From positions 1 to 64,000 of the forward strand of contig JAQUYQ010000002.1 of the NCBI GenBank assembly GCA_028691795.1: a DNA stretch of 64,000 nt, given 5' to 3'. The translations under genes were made by a program, and so were the position numbers. Position 1 is the stretch's first letter. Each line of letters opens with the position of its first letter. Of this stretch, positions 33,709 to 41,749 are shown piece after piece. Origin of the DNA: Herbinix sp. (lineage in GTDB: Bacteria > Bacillota > Clostridia > Lachnospirales > Lachnospiraceae). Under the pieces are notes generated by a model. That model saw nothing but the letters and a program-made list of their open reading frames with translations, was not told where the DNA came from and made no database searches.

Positions 33709-35781
33709 AAGTATAAGCTTTTTTATAAGGAAGAGAACGAATTAATCAGGGAAAGATATGAGCTTGCGATGGAACGTATCACCCTAATGGAACAAGAAAA
33801 TACGGTTAGGGAGTGCTACATCCCATATTTTCATAAAATAGCAGCTTTTGTCAGGATAGTTAATAATGTTGCCGAGGTAGTACAGGAAAATCGTCTGACT
33901 GAATTAACGCTGAAAGAATTAGAAGCACTGAATATGGCCTTGTACGAGGATATTGCAGGAGACAATTATGAAACAAGTTATGCAAATCCTGCTTATGCGT
34001 GTGTAATGTTAGGTGAAAAATCGGGAAAGCTGCTTTGTTTCTTAGCCACAGAACTTCGGAGCATCATCATTTATGCATATGAGAGCAGATTATATGAATT
34101 GACTATTTATCTGGAGCTTCTAATCGAAATCTATAATTACTTTGAAGAAGAGGACGATTTTACGTATAATGATGTAAAACGAGCTGTCTATGATTTCATG
34201 AGTGATAACTGCGATGTTTTTATGAATGCGAATATAAGAGAAATGCTTGATCCAGGCCTGTCCTTTGCAGGGGACATCATCCTGGAATCAGATTTGTCCG
34301 ATCTTCGATATCTATATCAATTCGGTGAATATATTACGGAAAATGAGATTAAAACAGCACAATTTTTAAATACTCTTCCAGAGGAGCAGCTGAAAGCTAT
34401 GGCTGATACCTATACGGAAGGCTATCGACTCGGTTTTTTGGCGAACCGATTAGATTTGAGTAAAAAGGGAATTGTGAATATACGATATCAGCTCGGATTT
34501 GAAAGAATGGTTTATTATGCAATACAAAATTTTAAAGAGATGGGTCTGAAACCTACCATCTACCGGGCAGCATATACTGCAATAAATAAACGCCAGCATT
34601 TAAAAATAGGATATCATGCTACAAGTCCGAATAGACAATACGATTATGACCATCGTTATGACATTGCATTATTTCTGGATAAAGCCTTTAAGGAACGAAA
34701 GCTGGATTGCTTAAAGAATGCGTTGGAGGAATACAAGCATACGGGATCGCTTTATGCAGGTCCGGCATTAATCGAAGTATTCGGCGAGGAACTCTTTGCT
34801 CCTGAGGAAAAGAAAGAAGCGGCTAAGCTTGATAAACGTCAACAGAAACTGTATGTGGATTATTACAAGCAGGACAATATGATCAAGTATAATTATCTCA
34901 AGCTTGAGGAAACTTCTTTCACGATAATATCCTATCCCGTTCCGGAGATTGGAAAGGATTTTGAAAAAATATTTGCAGAGACTGTAAAAGTCAATACACT
35001 TGACAGCGGATTATACCAAGACATCCAGCAGAAAATAATCGATGCACTGGATCAGGGAGATTATGTACGGATTTTGGGTGCTGGCAATAATCACACAGAT
35101 ATGACGGTAAAACTATACCCTCTTGTCGACGCTTCGAAGGAAACCATCTTTGAAAACTGCGTAGCGGATGTAAATATTCCGGTTGGAGAAGTATTTACCA
35201 CCCCTGTATTAAAGGGTACGAAGGGTATCCTTCATATTCCGAAAATCTACCTTCATGATTTGGAATATAGAGAACTCGAACTTAATTTTGAAGATGGCAG
35301 GATAATCTCCTATCACTGTGCAAATTTTTCAGAGGAAGAAAGAAATAAGAGCTATATCAAGGATAACTTGTTTTTTAACCAAGATAACCTACCGCTTGGA
35401 GAATTTGCAATTGGTACCAATACCACAGCTTATAGCATGGCGAAGAAGTTTGATATTGCCTCACGCCTTCCGATATTAATTGCCGAAAAAACCGGCCCGC
35501 ATTTTGCAATCGGTGATACCTGTTATAAAATGAGTGAAGATATTAAAGTATATAATCCGGACCAAAAAGAAATCATTGCAAGGGATAATGAGATCTCGAT
35601 TCTTAGAAAGACAGAACCGGAGAAGGCTTATTTTAACTGCCATACCGATATCACACTTCCCTATGATGAAATAAAAGAAATAGTTGTTTACAAAAAGGAT
35701 GGAACCAGCATTCCTATCATACAAAATGCAAGGTTTGTCCTTGATGGAACCACTATATTGAATGAGGCATTTGGTGAATAG
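33706..35781 (+). CDS. Aminopeptidase, peptidase family M29, with long N-terminal extension
   Basis: 691 residues. The C-terminal part carries M29 (AmpS/PepS/aminopeptidase T) signatures: ENCVADVNIPVGEVFTTPV, LEYRELELNFEDGRI, LPLGEFAIGTNTTAY, ILIAEKTGPHFAIGDTCY and FNCHTDITLPYDEI, which supply the Glu, His, Tyr and Asp metal and catalytic residues. It should remove N-terminal residues from peptides in the cytoplasm. Family members are about 410 residues; the first roughly 280 here form an extra helical, Glu/Tyr-rich region that I do not recognise. Start 33706 is chosen because the frame upstream translates a dispersed repeat. Confidence 0.87.
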   Translation: MKYKLFYKEENELIRERYELAMERITLMEQENTVRECYIPYFHKIAAFVRIVNNVAEVVQENRLTELTLKELEALNMALYEDIAGDNYETSYANPAYACVMLGEKSGKLLCFLATELRSIIIYAYESRLYELTIYLELLIEIYNYFEEEDDFTYNDVKRAVYDFMSDNCDVFMNANIREMLDPGLSFAGDIILESDLSDLRYLYQFGEYITENEIKTAQFLNTLPEEQLKAMADTYTEGYRLGFLANRLDLSKKGIVNIRYQLGFERMVYYAIQNFKEMGLKPTIYRAAYTAINKRQHLKIGYHATSPNRQYDYDHRYDIALFLDKAFKERKLDCLKNALEEYKHTGSLYAGPALIEVFGEELFAPEEKKEAAKLDKRQQKLYVDYYKQDNMIKYNYLKLEETSFTIISYPVPEIGKDFEKIFAETVKVNTLDSGLYQDIQQKIIDALDQGDYVRILGAGNNHTDMTVKLYPLVDASKETIFENCVADVNIPVGEVFTTPVLKGTKGILHIPKIYLHDLEYRELELNFEDGRIISYHCANFSEEERNKSYIKDNLFFNQDNLPLGEFAIGTNTTAYSMAKKFDIASRLPILIAEKTGPHFAIGDTCYKMSEDIKVYNPDQKEIIARDNEISILRKTEPEKAYFNCHTDITLPYDEIKEIVVYKKDGTSIPIIQNARFVLDGTTILNEAFGE

Positions 35782-35796
35782 TATACGAAATAGAAG

Positions 35797-35836
35797 TTAG
35801 TGTAAATAGGCTCGCAAAAGAATGCGAGCCATAAGA
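35797..35836 (+). repeat. Post-stop hairpin repeat, copy 2
   Basis: TTAGTGTAAATAG followed by GGCTCGC / GCGAGCC and CATAAGAAAA, starting 15 bases after the aminopeptidase stop. Same plan as 13327-13362 with compensatory changes in the stem. Confidence 0.55.
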
Positions 35837-35950
35837 AAATTAGCAGAGGTAGCTATTCTTTAGGATTTATGTTAGAACAGCATGGATGTTATAGTGAAAG
35901 GAAAATCATTACAGTAATTGTTGCCATAGAGCGACGGATGGGAGGAAATT

Positions 35951-36661
35951 ATGTTAAAAATAACGAATTTCTCAAAGAGCTACAAAAGTGATAAAAAAGC
36001 AGTTGACCAGTTGAATTTGGAGGTTAACAGCGGCGATATCTTCGGCTTTATCGGACATAACGGGGCAGGAAAAACGACTACAATTCGCTCTGTCGCAGGA
36101 GTATTGGACTTTGAAGAGGGAGATATTATGATTGATGGAATCTCGATCAAGAAGGATGCAGTTGCCTGTAAGCAGAAGATGGCGTATATCCCGGATAATC
36201 CTGACCTCTATGAACATTTGACTGGTATTGCGTATCTCAACTTTATCGGGGATATCTTTCAGATTAATAAAATGGACAGGGAAACCCTGATTAAAAAGTA
36301 TGCGGATGAATTTGAACTGACACAGAATTTGGGGGATACCATATCCTCTTATTCGCATGGAATGAAGCAGAAGCTGGCTATCATTTCCGCACTGATACAT
36401 AGGCCAAAGCTCCTTATTCTGGATGAACCCTTTGTTGGACTTGACCCGAAGGCTGCGCATACTTTAAAGACCATAATGGCGGGATTGTGTAAGGAGGGAA
36501 GTGCTATTTTCTTCTCTACCCATGTGCTTGAGGTGGCAGAAAAGATCTGCAATAAAATTGCAATCATTAAAGGAGGTAAGCTAGTCTCCTGTGGAACCAC
36601 AGAGGAAGTCAGGGGTAACAGTAGTTTGGAAGACGTATTTATGGAATTGATTGAGGAATAG
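35951..36661 (+). CDS. ABC transporter ATP-binding protein
   Basis: 236 residues. Walker A GHNGAGKTTT (about 37-46), signature YSHGMKQKLA in place of LSGGQ, Walker B LLILDEPFVGLD and switch His in FFSTHVLEVAE are visible. It belongs to the ABC-2/drug-exporter type. GGGAGG precedes the ATG by 5 bases. It forms a pair with the permease that follows; the substrate is unknown. Confidence 0.92.
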   Translation: MLKITNFSKSYKSDKKAVDQLNLEVNSGDIFGFIGHNGAGKTTTIRSVAGVLDFEEGDIMIDGISIKKDAVACKQKMAYIPDNPDLYEHLTGIAYLNFIGDIFQINKMDRETLIKKYADEFELTQNLGDTISSYSHGMKQKLAIISALIHRPKLLILDEPFVGLDPKAAHTLKTIMAGLCKEGSAIFFSTHVLEVAEKICNKIAIIKGGKLVSCGTTEEVRGNSSLEDVFMELIEE

Positions 36662-36674
36662 AATGGAGATTACT

Positions 36675-38246
36675 ATGAAAAAAGTAATGCGCTTGGTAAG
36701 TGTACAGCTATGGGCAGTTATGGGTGATATGCTGTCAATAGGAAATAACCGTAAGAAAAAACCGAAGATGCTTTACGCAGGAGTACTCTTTTTTACTTTA
36801 CTTATGAGTGGAGTATCATTTTTCTATAGTTTAATGATTGGAAGCGGACTGAAGATGTATGGAAGTCTGGAGTTGCTGCCGGCTATGATTATGGCTGTTA
36901 CTTGTATGATTATATTAATGACGACGATATTTAAGGTTAAGGGAACGATATTTGGCTTTCGCGATTATGATATGGTTATGTCCTTGCCGGTAAGTACAGG
37001 TGTCATTGCAGCAAGCCGTCTGATTATACTGTATGCGCTCAATTTTATGTTTGTTATTATTGTGATGATACCAATGATGATAGCTTATGGCATACTTGCA
37101 AAACCGGATATCCTATTCTATATCATAAGTATAGTTTCTCTGTTTTTTATACCCTTGCTGCCGATTGTAATAGCCTCTTTTTTGGGAACTCTGATTGCAT
37201 ATGCAGCATCAAAATTCAGACATAGCAATATCTTTAGTATACTGTTTTCACTCGGTTTTTTAGTTGTTATTGTTGTAAGTTCCTTCTTTGTTGGAGATAA
37301 CGGAAAGGAACTGGTGGATATGAGCAAAGCCTTAACAAGACAGACGAACCGGCTTTATCCGCTTGCCAGAATGTATACCAATGCAGTAGTAAATTATGAT
37401 ATATTAGAATTTCTAAAGTTCCTTGGGGTTTCGTTTGTGGCATTTTTACTATATACGATATTGGTTAAAAGAGTATTTAAAAAAATGAATACCCTGATGA
37501 TGACCGGAAGCTATCATGTGAATTATCAATTAGGGCAGTTGAAGACTTCTTCTCCGTTCAAGGCACTATATTTTAAAGAATTAAAACGTTATTTTTCATC
37601 AACGCTCTATGTGATTAATACGGGGTTTGGTATTTTAATGCTTACTATCGGCTCATTTGCAATAATTTTTGTTGATCTGGATAAAATATTTGGAAGTACA
37701 CAAGCAACCGATGCTCTTGTGAAAGGTATTCCAATGTATCTATCCTTCTGTATCATTATGACCTGCTCAACGATGGCCTCAATATCCTTGGAGGGTAAGA
37801 ATATATGGATTATTAAGTCAATGCCGGTAACGCCAAAGACGGTTTATTTATCAAAGATAGCGGTTAATCTAACCATTATTTCACCAGCGGTAATTGATAC
37901 AATCATAATCGGCGTTGTTTTGAAGCTGGACTTTTGGAAGACGATTATCCTACTGTTGTTAACGATTACTTGTGCATTTTTTATTTCCTTCTATGGACTG
38001 CTTATGAACCTGTTGCTGCCTAATCTCAAATGGACTTCTGAAGTTGTTGTTATAAAACAAAGCGCAGCATCCATGATAACAATATTTTCAGCAATAGGCT
38101 ATATCGGAATACAATTTATCTTTAATATCCTTATCCCCTCGGCTGTCTTGGCTACTTTAGGTTATGTCCTACTGACAGTTGTGATTGATATTATTTTATA
38201 CGTAATATTAATGAATTATGGAAGTAAACGTTATTATGCTTTATAA
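36675..38246 (+). CDS. ABC transporter permease (ABC-2-like)
   Basis: 523 residues with about twelve hydrophobic segments and a short cytoplasmic start (MKKVMRLVSVQLWAVMGDML). Membrane half of the exporter encoded with the preceding ATPase. The start at 36675 has GGAG 8 bases upstream; an in-frame ATG at 36651 would overlap the ATPase gene. Substrate unknown. Downstream a fragment of the MITE-like terminal repeat (38261) replaces an obvious terminator. Confidence 0.85.
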   Translation: MKKVMRLVSVQLWAVMGDMLSIGNNRKKKPKMLYAGVLFFTLLMSGVSFFYSLMIGSGLKMYGSLELLPAMIMAVTCMIILMTTIFKVKGTIFGFRDYDMVMSLPVSTGVIAASRLIILYALNFMFVIIVMIPMMIAYGILAKPDILFYIISIVSLFFIPLLPIVIASFLGTLIAYAASKFRHSNIFSILFSLGFLVVIVVSSFFVGDNGKELVDMSKALTRQTNRLYPLARMYTNAVVNYDILEFLKFLGVSFVAFLLYTILVKRVFKKMNTLMMTGSYHVNYQLGQLKTSSPFKALYFKELKRYFSSTLYVINTGFGILMLTIGSFAIIFVDLDKIFGSTQATDALVKGIPMYLSFCIIMTCSTMASISLEGKNIWIIKSMPVTPKTVYLSKIAVNLTIISPAVIDTIIIGVVLKLDFWKTIILLLLTITCAFFISFYGLLMNLLLPNLKWTSEVVVIKQSAASMITIFSAIGYIGIQFIFNILIPSAVLATLGYVLLTVVIDIILYVILMNYGSKRYYAL

Positions 38247-38260
38247 CACCGAACCATAAC

Positions 38261-38275
38261 TGAAACTTCGCAGTT
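38261..38275 (+). repeat. MITE-like terminal repeat fragment
   Basis: TGAAACTTCGCAGTT matches the left terminus of the elements at 30446 and 61054; the internal sequence does not continue. Confidence 0.4.
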
Positions 38276-38478
38276 AATAATAAGAAAATCATTTAACAAT
38301 AATTGATACTTATATATAACCTGGTGTATATTAGATTGACTAATAAATTACATAAGAAATTATTCGTCGAAATATAACGACAAACCTTATGGAGTATGCT
38401 AAAATGTGAGCATAAAGTTAAAGCATTTTAAATGAAATAAAATAAATAGAGACAGATCCAAATTGGGAGGTATATCGA

Positions 38479-39504
38479 ATGGACTATAAAAAGGCAGGAG
38501 TAGATATTGAAGCCGGATATAAAGCAGTTGACCTGATGAAAGAACACATTAAGGGAACCATGCGTTCGGAAGTTTTAACTGATATCGGTGGATTTTCAGG
38601 AGCATTTTCCTTAGAGAGCTTTAAAAACATGGAGAAGCCTACCTTAGTATCAGGCACGGACGGTGTAGGAACAAAACTTAAAATAGCATTTATTTTGGAT
38701 AAGCATGATACAATAGGTATTGACTGTGTAGCTATGTGTGTAAATGATATCGCGTGTGCCGGAGGAGAACCATTATTCTTCCTAGATTACATTGCATGTG
38801 GTAAGAATGAGCCTGAAAAAATAGCAACAATCGTTAAGGGTGTTGCGGAAGGCTGTAAGCAGTCAAATGCAGCTTTAATTGGTGGAGAGACAGCTGAGAT
38901 GCCGGGATTTTATCCGGTGGATGAATATGATCTCGCTGGTTTTGCAGTAGGTATCGTAGATCAGAAGCAATTAATTACCGGAGCTAATTTAAAGGCTGGT
39001 GATACCTTGATTGGTATTGCGTCCTCCGGAATTCACAGCAATGGATATTCCTTAGTACGTAAGGTATTCCGTATGCAGAGAGAGACTTTGGATACGTATT
39101 ACGAATCCTTAGGTTCAACCTTAGGAGAGACCCTATTAACACCTACTAAAATCTATGTAAAAACCTTGCAGGGATTAAAGAAGGGTAATGTAACGGTTAA
39201 GGCCTGCAGCCATATTACTGGCGGTGGTTTCTACGAAAATATACCAAGAATGCTTCCGGAAGGCATTCATGCAATGGTAAAACAAAATAGCTATGAAGTT
39301 CCTCCGATCTTTAAGATGCTTTCAAAGGATGGAGATATCGCGGAACAGATTATGTATAATACCTATAATATGGGTCTTGGCATGATAATCGGTGTAAACA
39401 GTGAAGATGCAGACAAAGCGATCAAACTGATTGAAGAAGCAGGTGAGAAAGCTTATATTATAGGAGAAGCTGTTAGTGGTACGAAGGGAGTAAGCTTATG
39501 TTAA
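38479..39504 (+). CDS. purM: Phosphoribosylformylglycinamidine cyclo-ligase
   Basis: 341 residues. It closes the imidazole ring of AIR in de novo purine synthesis. The N-terminal motif [19 protein letters not shown], the [16 protein letters not shown] block, [12 protein letters not shown] and [15 protein letters not shown] are typical. GGGAGG precedes the ATG. It begins purM-purN-purD; no purine riboswitch is visible in the 230-base leader, though ACGACA-17-TAAAAT near 38379-38407 may be the promoter. Other pur genes lie elsewhere. Confidence 0.96.
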   Translation: MDYKKAGVDIEAGYKAVDLMKEHIKGTMRSEVLTDIGGFSGAFSLESFKNMEKPTLVSGTDGVGTKLKIAFILDKHDTIGIDCVAMCVNDIACAGGEPLFFLDYIACGKNEPEKIATIVKGVAEGCKQSNAALIGGETAEMPGFYPVDEYDLAGFAVGIVDQKQLITGANLKAGDTLIGIASSGIHSNGYSLVRKVFRMQRETLDTYYESLGSTLGETLLTPTKIYVKTLQGLKKGNVTVKACSHITGGGFYENIPRMLPEGIHAMVKQNSYEVPPIFKMLSKDGDIAEQIMYNTYNMGLGMIIGVNSEDADKAIKLIEEAGEKAYIIGEAVSGTKGVSLC

Positions 39505-40124
39505 AGCTGGCTGTCATGGTATCGGGGGGAGGGACAAACCTTCAAGCCCTGATCGATCAGATAGAACAGAATAAGCTGCTTGATGTTAAAATAGAGGTTG
39601 TAATCAGTAACAATAAGAATGCCTATGCAATAGAAAGAGCAAAACTACATGGAATTGCTGCTGAAACAATTTCAAAAAAGGACTATGAGACTTTTGATAA
39701 ATTCTCTGAGGCATTTTTAAAAATGGTGGACAGCTATAAGGTGGATTTAATTGTCCTCGCTGGCTGCTTAATGATTATCCCTGAGAATATCGTCGTTAAT
39801 TATAAAAACCGAATTATAAATATTCACCCCTCCCTTATTCCGTCCTTTTGCGGAGATGGTTTCTATGGACTTAAGGTTCATGAGGCAGCTCTTGCACGCG
39901 GGGTGAAGATAACTGGGGCAACCGTACATTTTGTAGATGAGGGTACCGATACCGGTCCGATTATCCTGCAGAAGTCCGTGGCAATTGAAGAAGGCGACAC
40001 TGCTGAAATTTTACAGAGAAGAGTTATGGAGCAGGCAGAGTGGGAAATACTGCCGGAGGCTGTACAACTTATTGCGGAGAATAGAGTAGTGGTTGAGAAT
40101 AACCTTGTTCATATAAAAAAATAG
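39498..40124 (+). CDS. purN: Phosphoribosylglycinamide formyltransferase (folate-dependent)
   Basis: 208 residues. It transfers a formyl group from 10-formyl-tetrahydrofolate to [18 protein letters not shown] at the N-terminus binds phosphate; [10 protein letters not shown] contains catalytic Asn/His; [17 protein letters not shown] contains the catalytic Asp. The [19 protein letters not shown] variant is common in clostridia. It overlaps purM by 7 bases. Confidence 0.96.
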   Translation: MLKLAVMVSGGGTNLQALIDQIEQNKLLDVKIEVVISNNKNAYAIERAKLHGIAAETISKKDYETFDKFSEAFLKMVDSYKVDLIVLAGCLMIIPENIVVNYKNRIINIHPSLIPSFCGDGFYGLKVHEAALARGVKITGATVHFVDEGTDTGPIILQKSVAIEEGDTAEILQRRVMEQAEWEILPEAVQLIAENRVVVENNLVHIKK

Positions 40125-40218
40125 AAATTCGAAAAACAGACGGCTTAATTTCATAATAATTGGCTTTCTGTTTTTTCGGTTGAAAAGTAATATGAATAAA
40201 CACTTGGAGGTAGTAAAG

Positions 40219-41490
40219 ATGAGAGTTTTAATTATAGGCGGCGGCGGAAGAGAACATGCAATTGCAAGAAAGGTATCACAAAGTAAGAAAGTAGATAAGC
40301 TTTATTGTGCTCCTGGAAATGCGGGGATTGCGGGGTGTGCTGAGTGTGTGGATATCGCAGTTAGCGATTTTACAGGACTTGCCGACTTTGCAGTAAAAGA
40401 AAGAATAGACCTGACTGTAGTAGGGCCGGATGATCCGTTGGTTGGCGGAGTTGTGGACGTATTTGAACAGAGGGGACTGCGTGTGTTTGGACCAAGGAAG
40501 AATGCCGCGATTATCGAAGGTTCAAAAGCATTTTCCAAGGATCTGATGAAAAAATATAATATTCCTTCCGCAGCTTATGAGACCTTTGAAAGTTCAAAGG
40601 ATGCGATTGAATACCTGAAAAGTAGTAAATACCCGATTGTTTTGAAGGCGGATGGCCTTGCACTTGGCAAGGGTGTATTAATCTGCAATAGTTATGAGGA
40701 AGCCGTAAACGGTGTAAAACAAATCATGGAGGACAAGCAGTTTGGCTCAGCAGGCGATCGTCTGGTTATAGAAGAATTTATGACCGGCCGTGAGGTATCT
40801 GTACTTGCTTTCTGCGATGGAACCCGTGTACTTCCTATGACCAGTGCACAGGATCACAAAAGGGCTAAGGATAATGATCAGGGCTTAAATACGGGTGGTA
40901 TGGGTACGTTTTCACCTAGCCCCTTCTATACAAAAGAAGTTGATGAATTCTGTAGGAAGATGGTATACCAGCCGACCATGGATGCAATGAAGGCGGAAGG
41001 CAGGGATTTTATTGGTATTCTGTTTGTTGGATTGATGTTAACAAAGGATGGCCCCAAGGTTTTAGAATATAATGCCCGTTTTGGAGATCCGGAGACGCAG
41101 GTCGTGTTACCTAGAATGAAGAATGATATCGTTGATGTATTTGAAGCCTGCATTGACGGAAAGTTAAATTCGATTAAGCTGGAATTTGAAGATAATGCGG
41201 CAGTATGTGTGGTCCTTGCTTCGGAAGGTTATCCGGAGCATTATGAAAAAGGTTTTGCAATCAAAGGGTTAGAAGCATTTGATGGAAAAGAAGATTATTT
41301 TGTCTTCCATGCCGGAACAAAGCAATCAGGAAATGAGATTCTAACGAACGGTGGACGTGTTCTTGGAATAACTGCAACAGGTAAAGATTTAAAGGAAGCA
41401 AGAAAAAAAGCATATGAAGCCACCGGCTGGATTGATTTTGCCAATAAGTATATGAGAAATGATATTGGCAAGGCAATTGATGAGGCTTAA
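40219..41490 (+). CDS. purD: Phosphoribosylamine-glycine ligase
   Basis: 423 residues, ATP-grasp fold. It joins phosphoribosylamine and glycine to give GAR, upstream of PurN in the pathway. MRVLIIGGGGREHAIA at the start, VVGPDDPLVGG, the ATP-grasp core (IVLKADGLALGKGVLI) and LEYNARFGDPETQV with metal ligands are visible. The start at 40219 has GGAGG 8 bases upstream and the family N-terminus; a frame from 40180 adds 13 unlikely residues. A 94-base gap separates it from purN. Confidence 0.96.
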   Translation: MRVLIIGGGGREHAIARKVSQSKKVDKLYCAPGNAGIAGCAECVDIAVSDFTGLADFAVKERIDLTVVGPDDPLVGGVVDVFEQRGLRVFGPRKNAAIIEGSKAFSKDLMKKYNIPSAAYETFESSKDAIEYLKSSKYPIVLKADGLALGKGVLICNSYEEAVNGVKQIMEDKQFGSAGDRLVIEEFMTGREVSVLAFCDGTRVLPMTSAQDHKRAKDNDQGLNTGGMGTFSPSPFYTKEVDEFCRKMVYQPTMDAMKAEGRDFIGILFVGLMLTKDGPKVLEYNARFGDPETQVVLPRMKNDIVDVFEACIDGKLNSIKLEFEDNAAVCVVLASEGYPEHYEKGFAIKGLEAFDGKEDYFVFHAGTKQSGNEILTNGGRVLGITATGKDLKEARKKAYEATGWIDFANKYMRNDIGKAIDEA

Positions 41491-41647
41491 CAGGCGTTAA
41501 TGTTCACACCCCAGCCAAAGCTGATGATGTGATTACAACAAATGTTTTCGAAGCGGAGTCGTTCCCGCTTAGTTGCATTACGTAACGGTTATTATATAAT
41601 AATATAAAAGCGCGAATTGACATAGAAGTGCCATAGTTATTTTGTAG

Positions 41648-41724
41648 AATAAAGCAATAATTGTAGGATAATGTAAAATTTGTAAGGTTTTACACATGAT
41701 CCTAAATTATTGCTTTTATTCATT
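41648..41724 (+). promoter_or_regulatory. Long imperfect palindrome in the leader of the autolysin gene
   Basis: AATAAAGCAATAATT and AATTATTGCTTTTATT form the base, AGGAT / ATCCT and GTAAAA / TTTTAC the inner stem. It ends about 10 bases before the AAGGAG ribosome binding site. It may be a leader hairpin or an operator; no T-run directly follows. Confidence 0.5.
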
Positions 41725-41749
41725 TCATAAAAAGGAGTCATGTGTACAA

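Noticed and set aside
38247..38478. Purine riboswitch before purM
   Set aside because: The three-helix junction with its conserved loop bases was not found.
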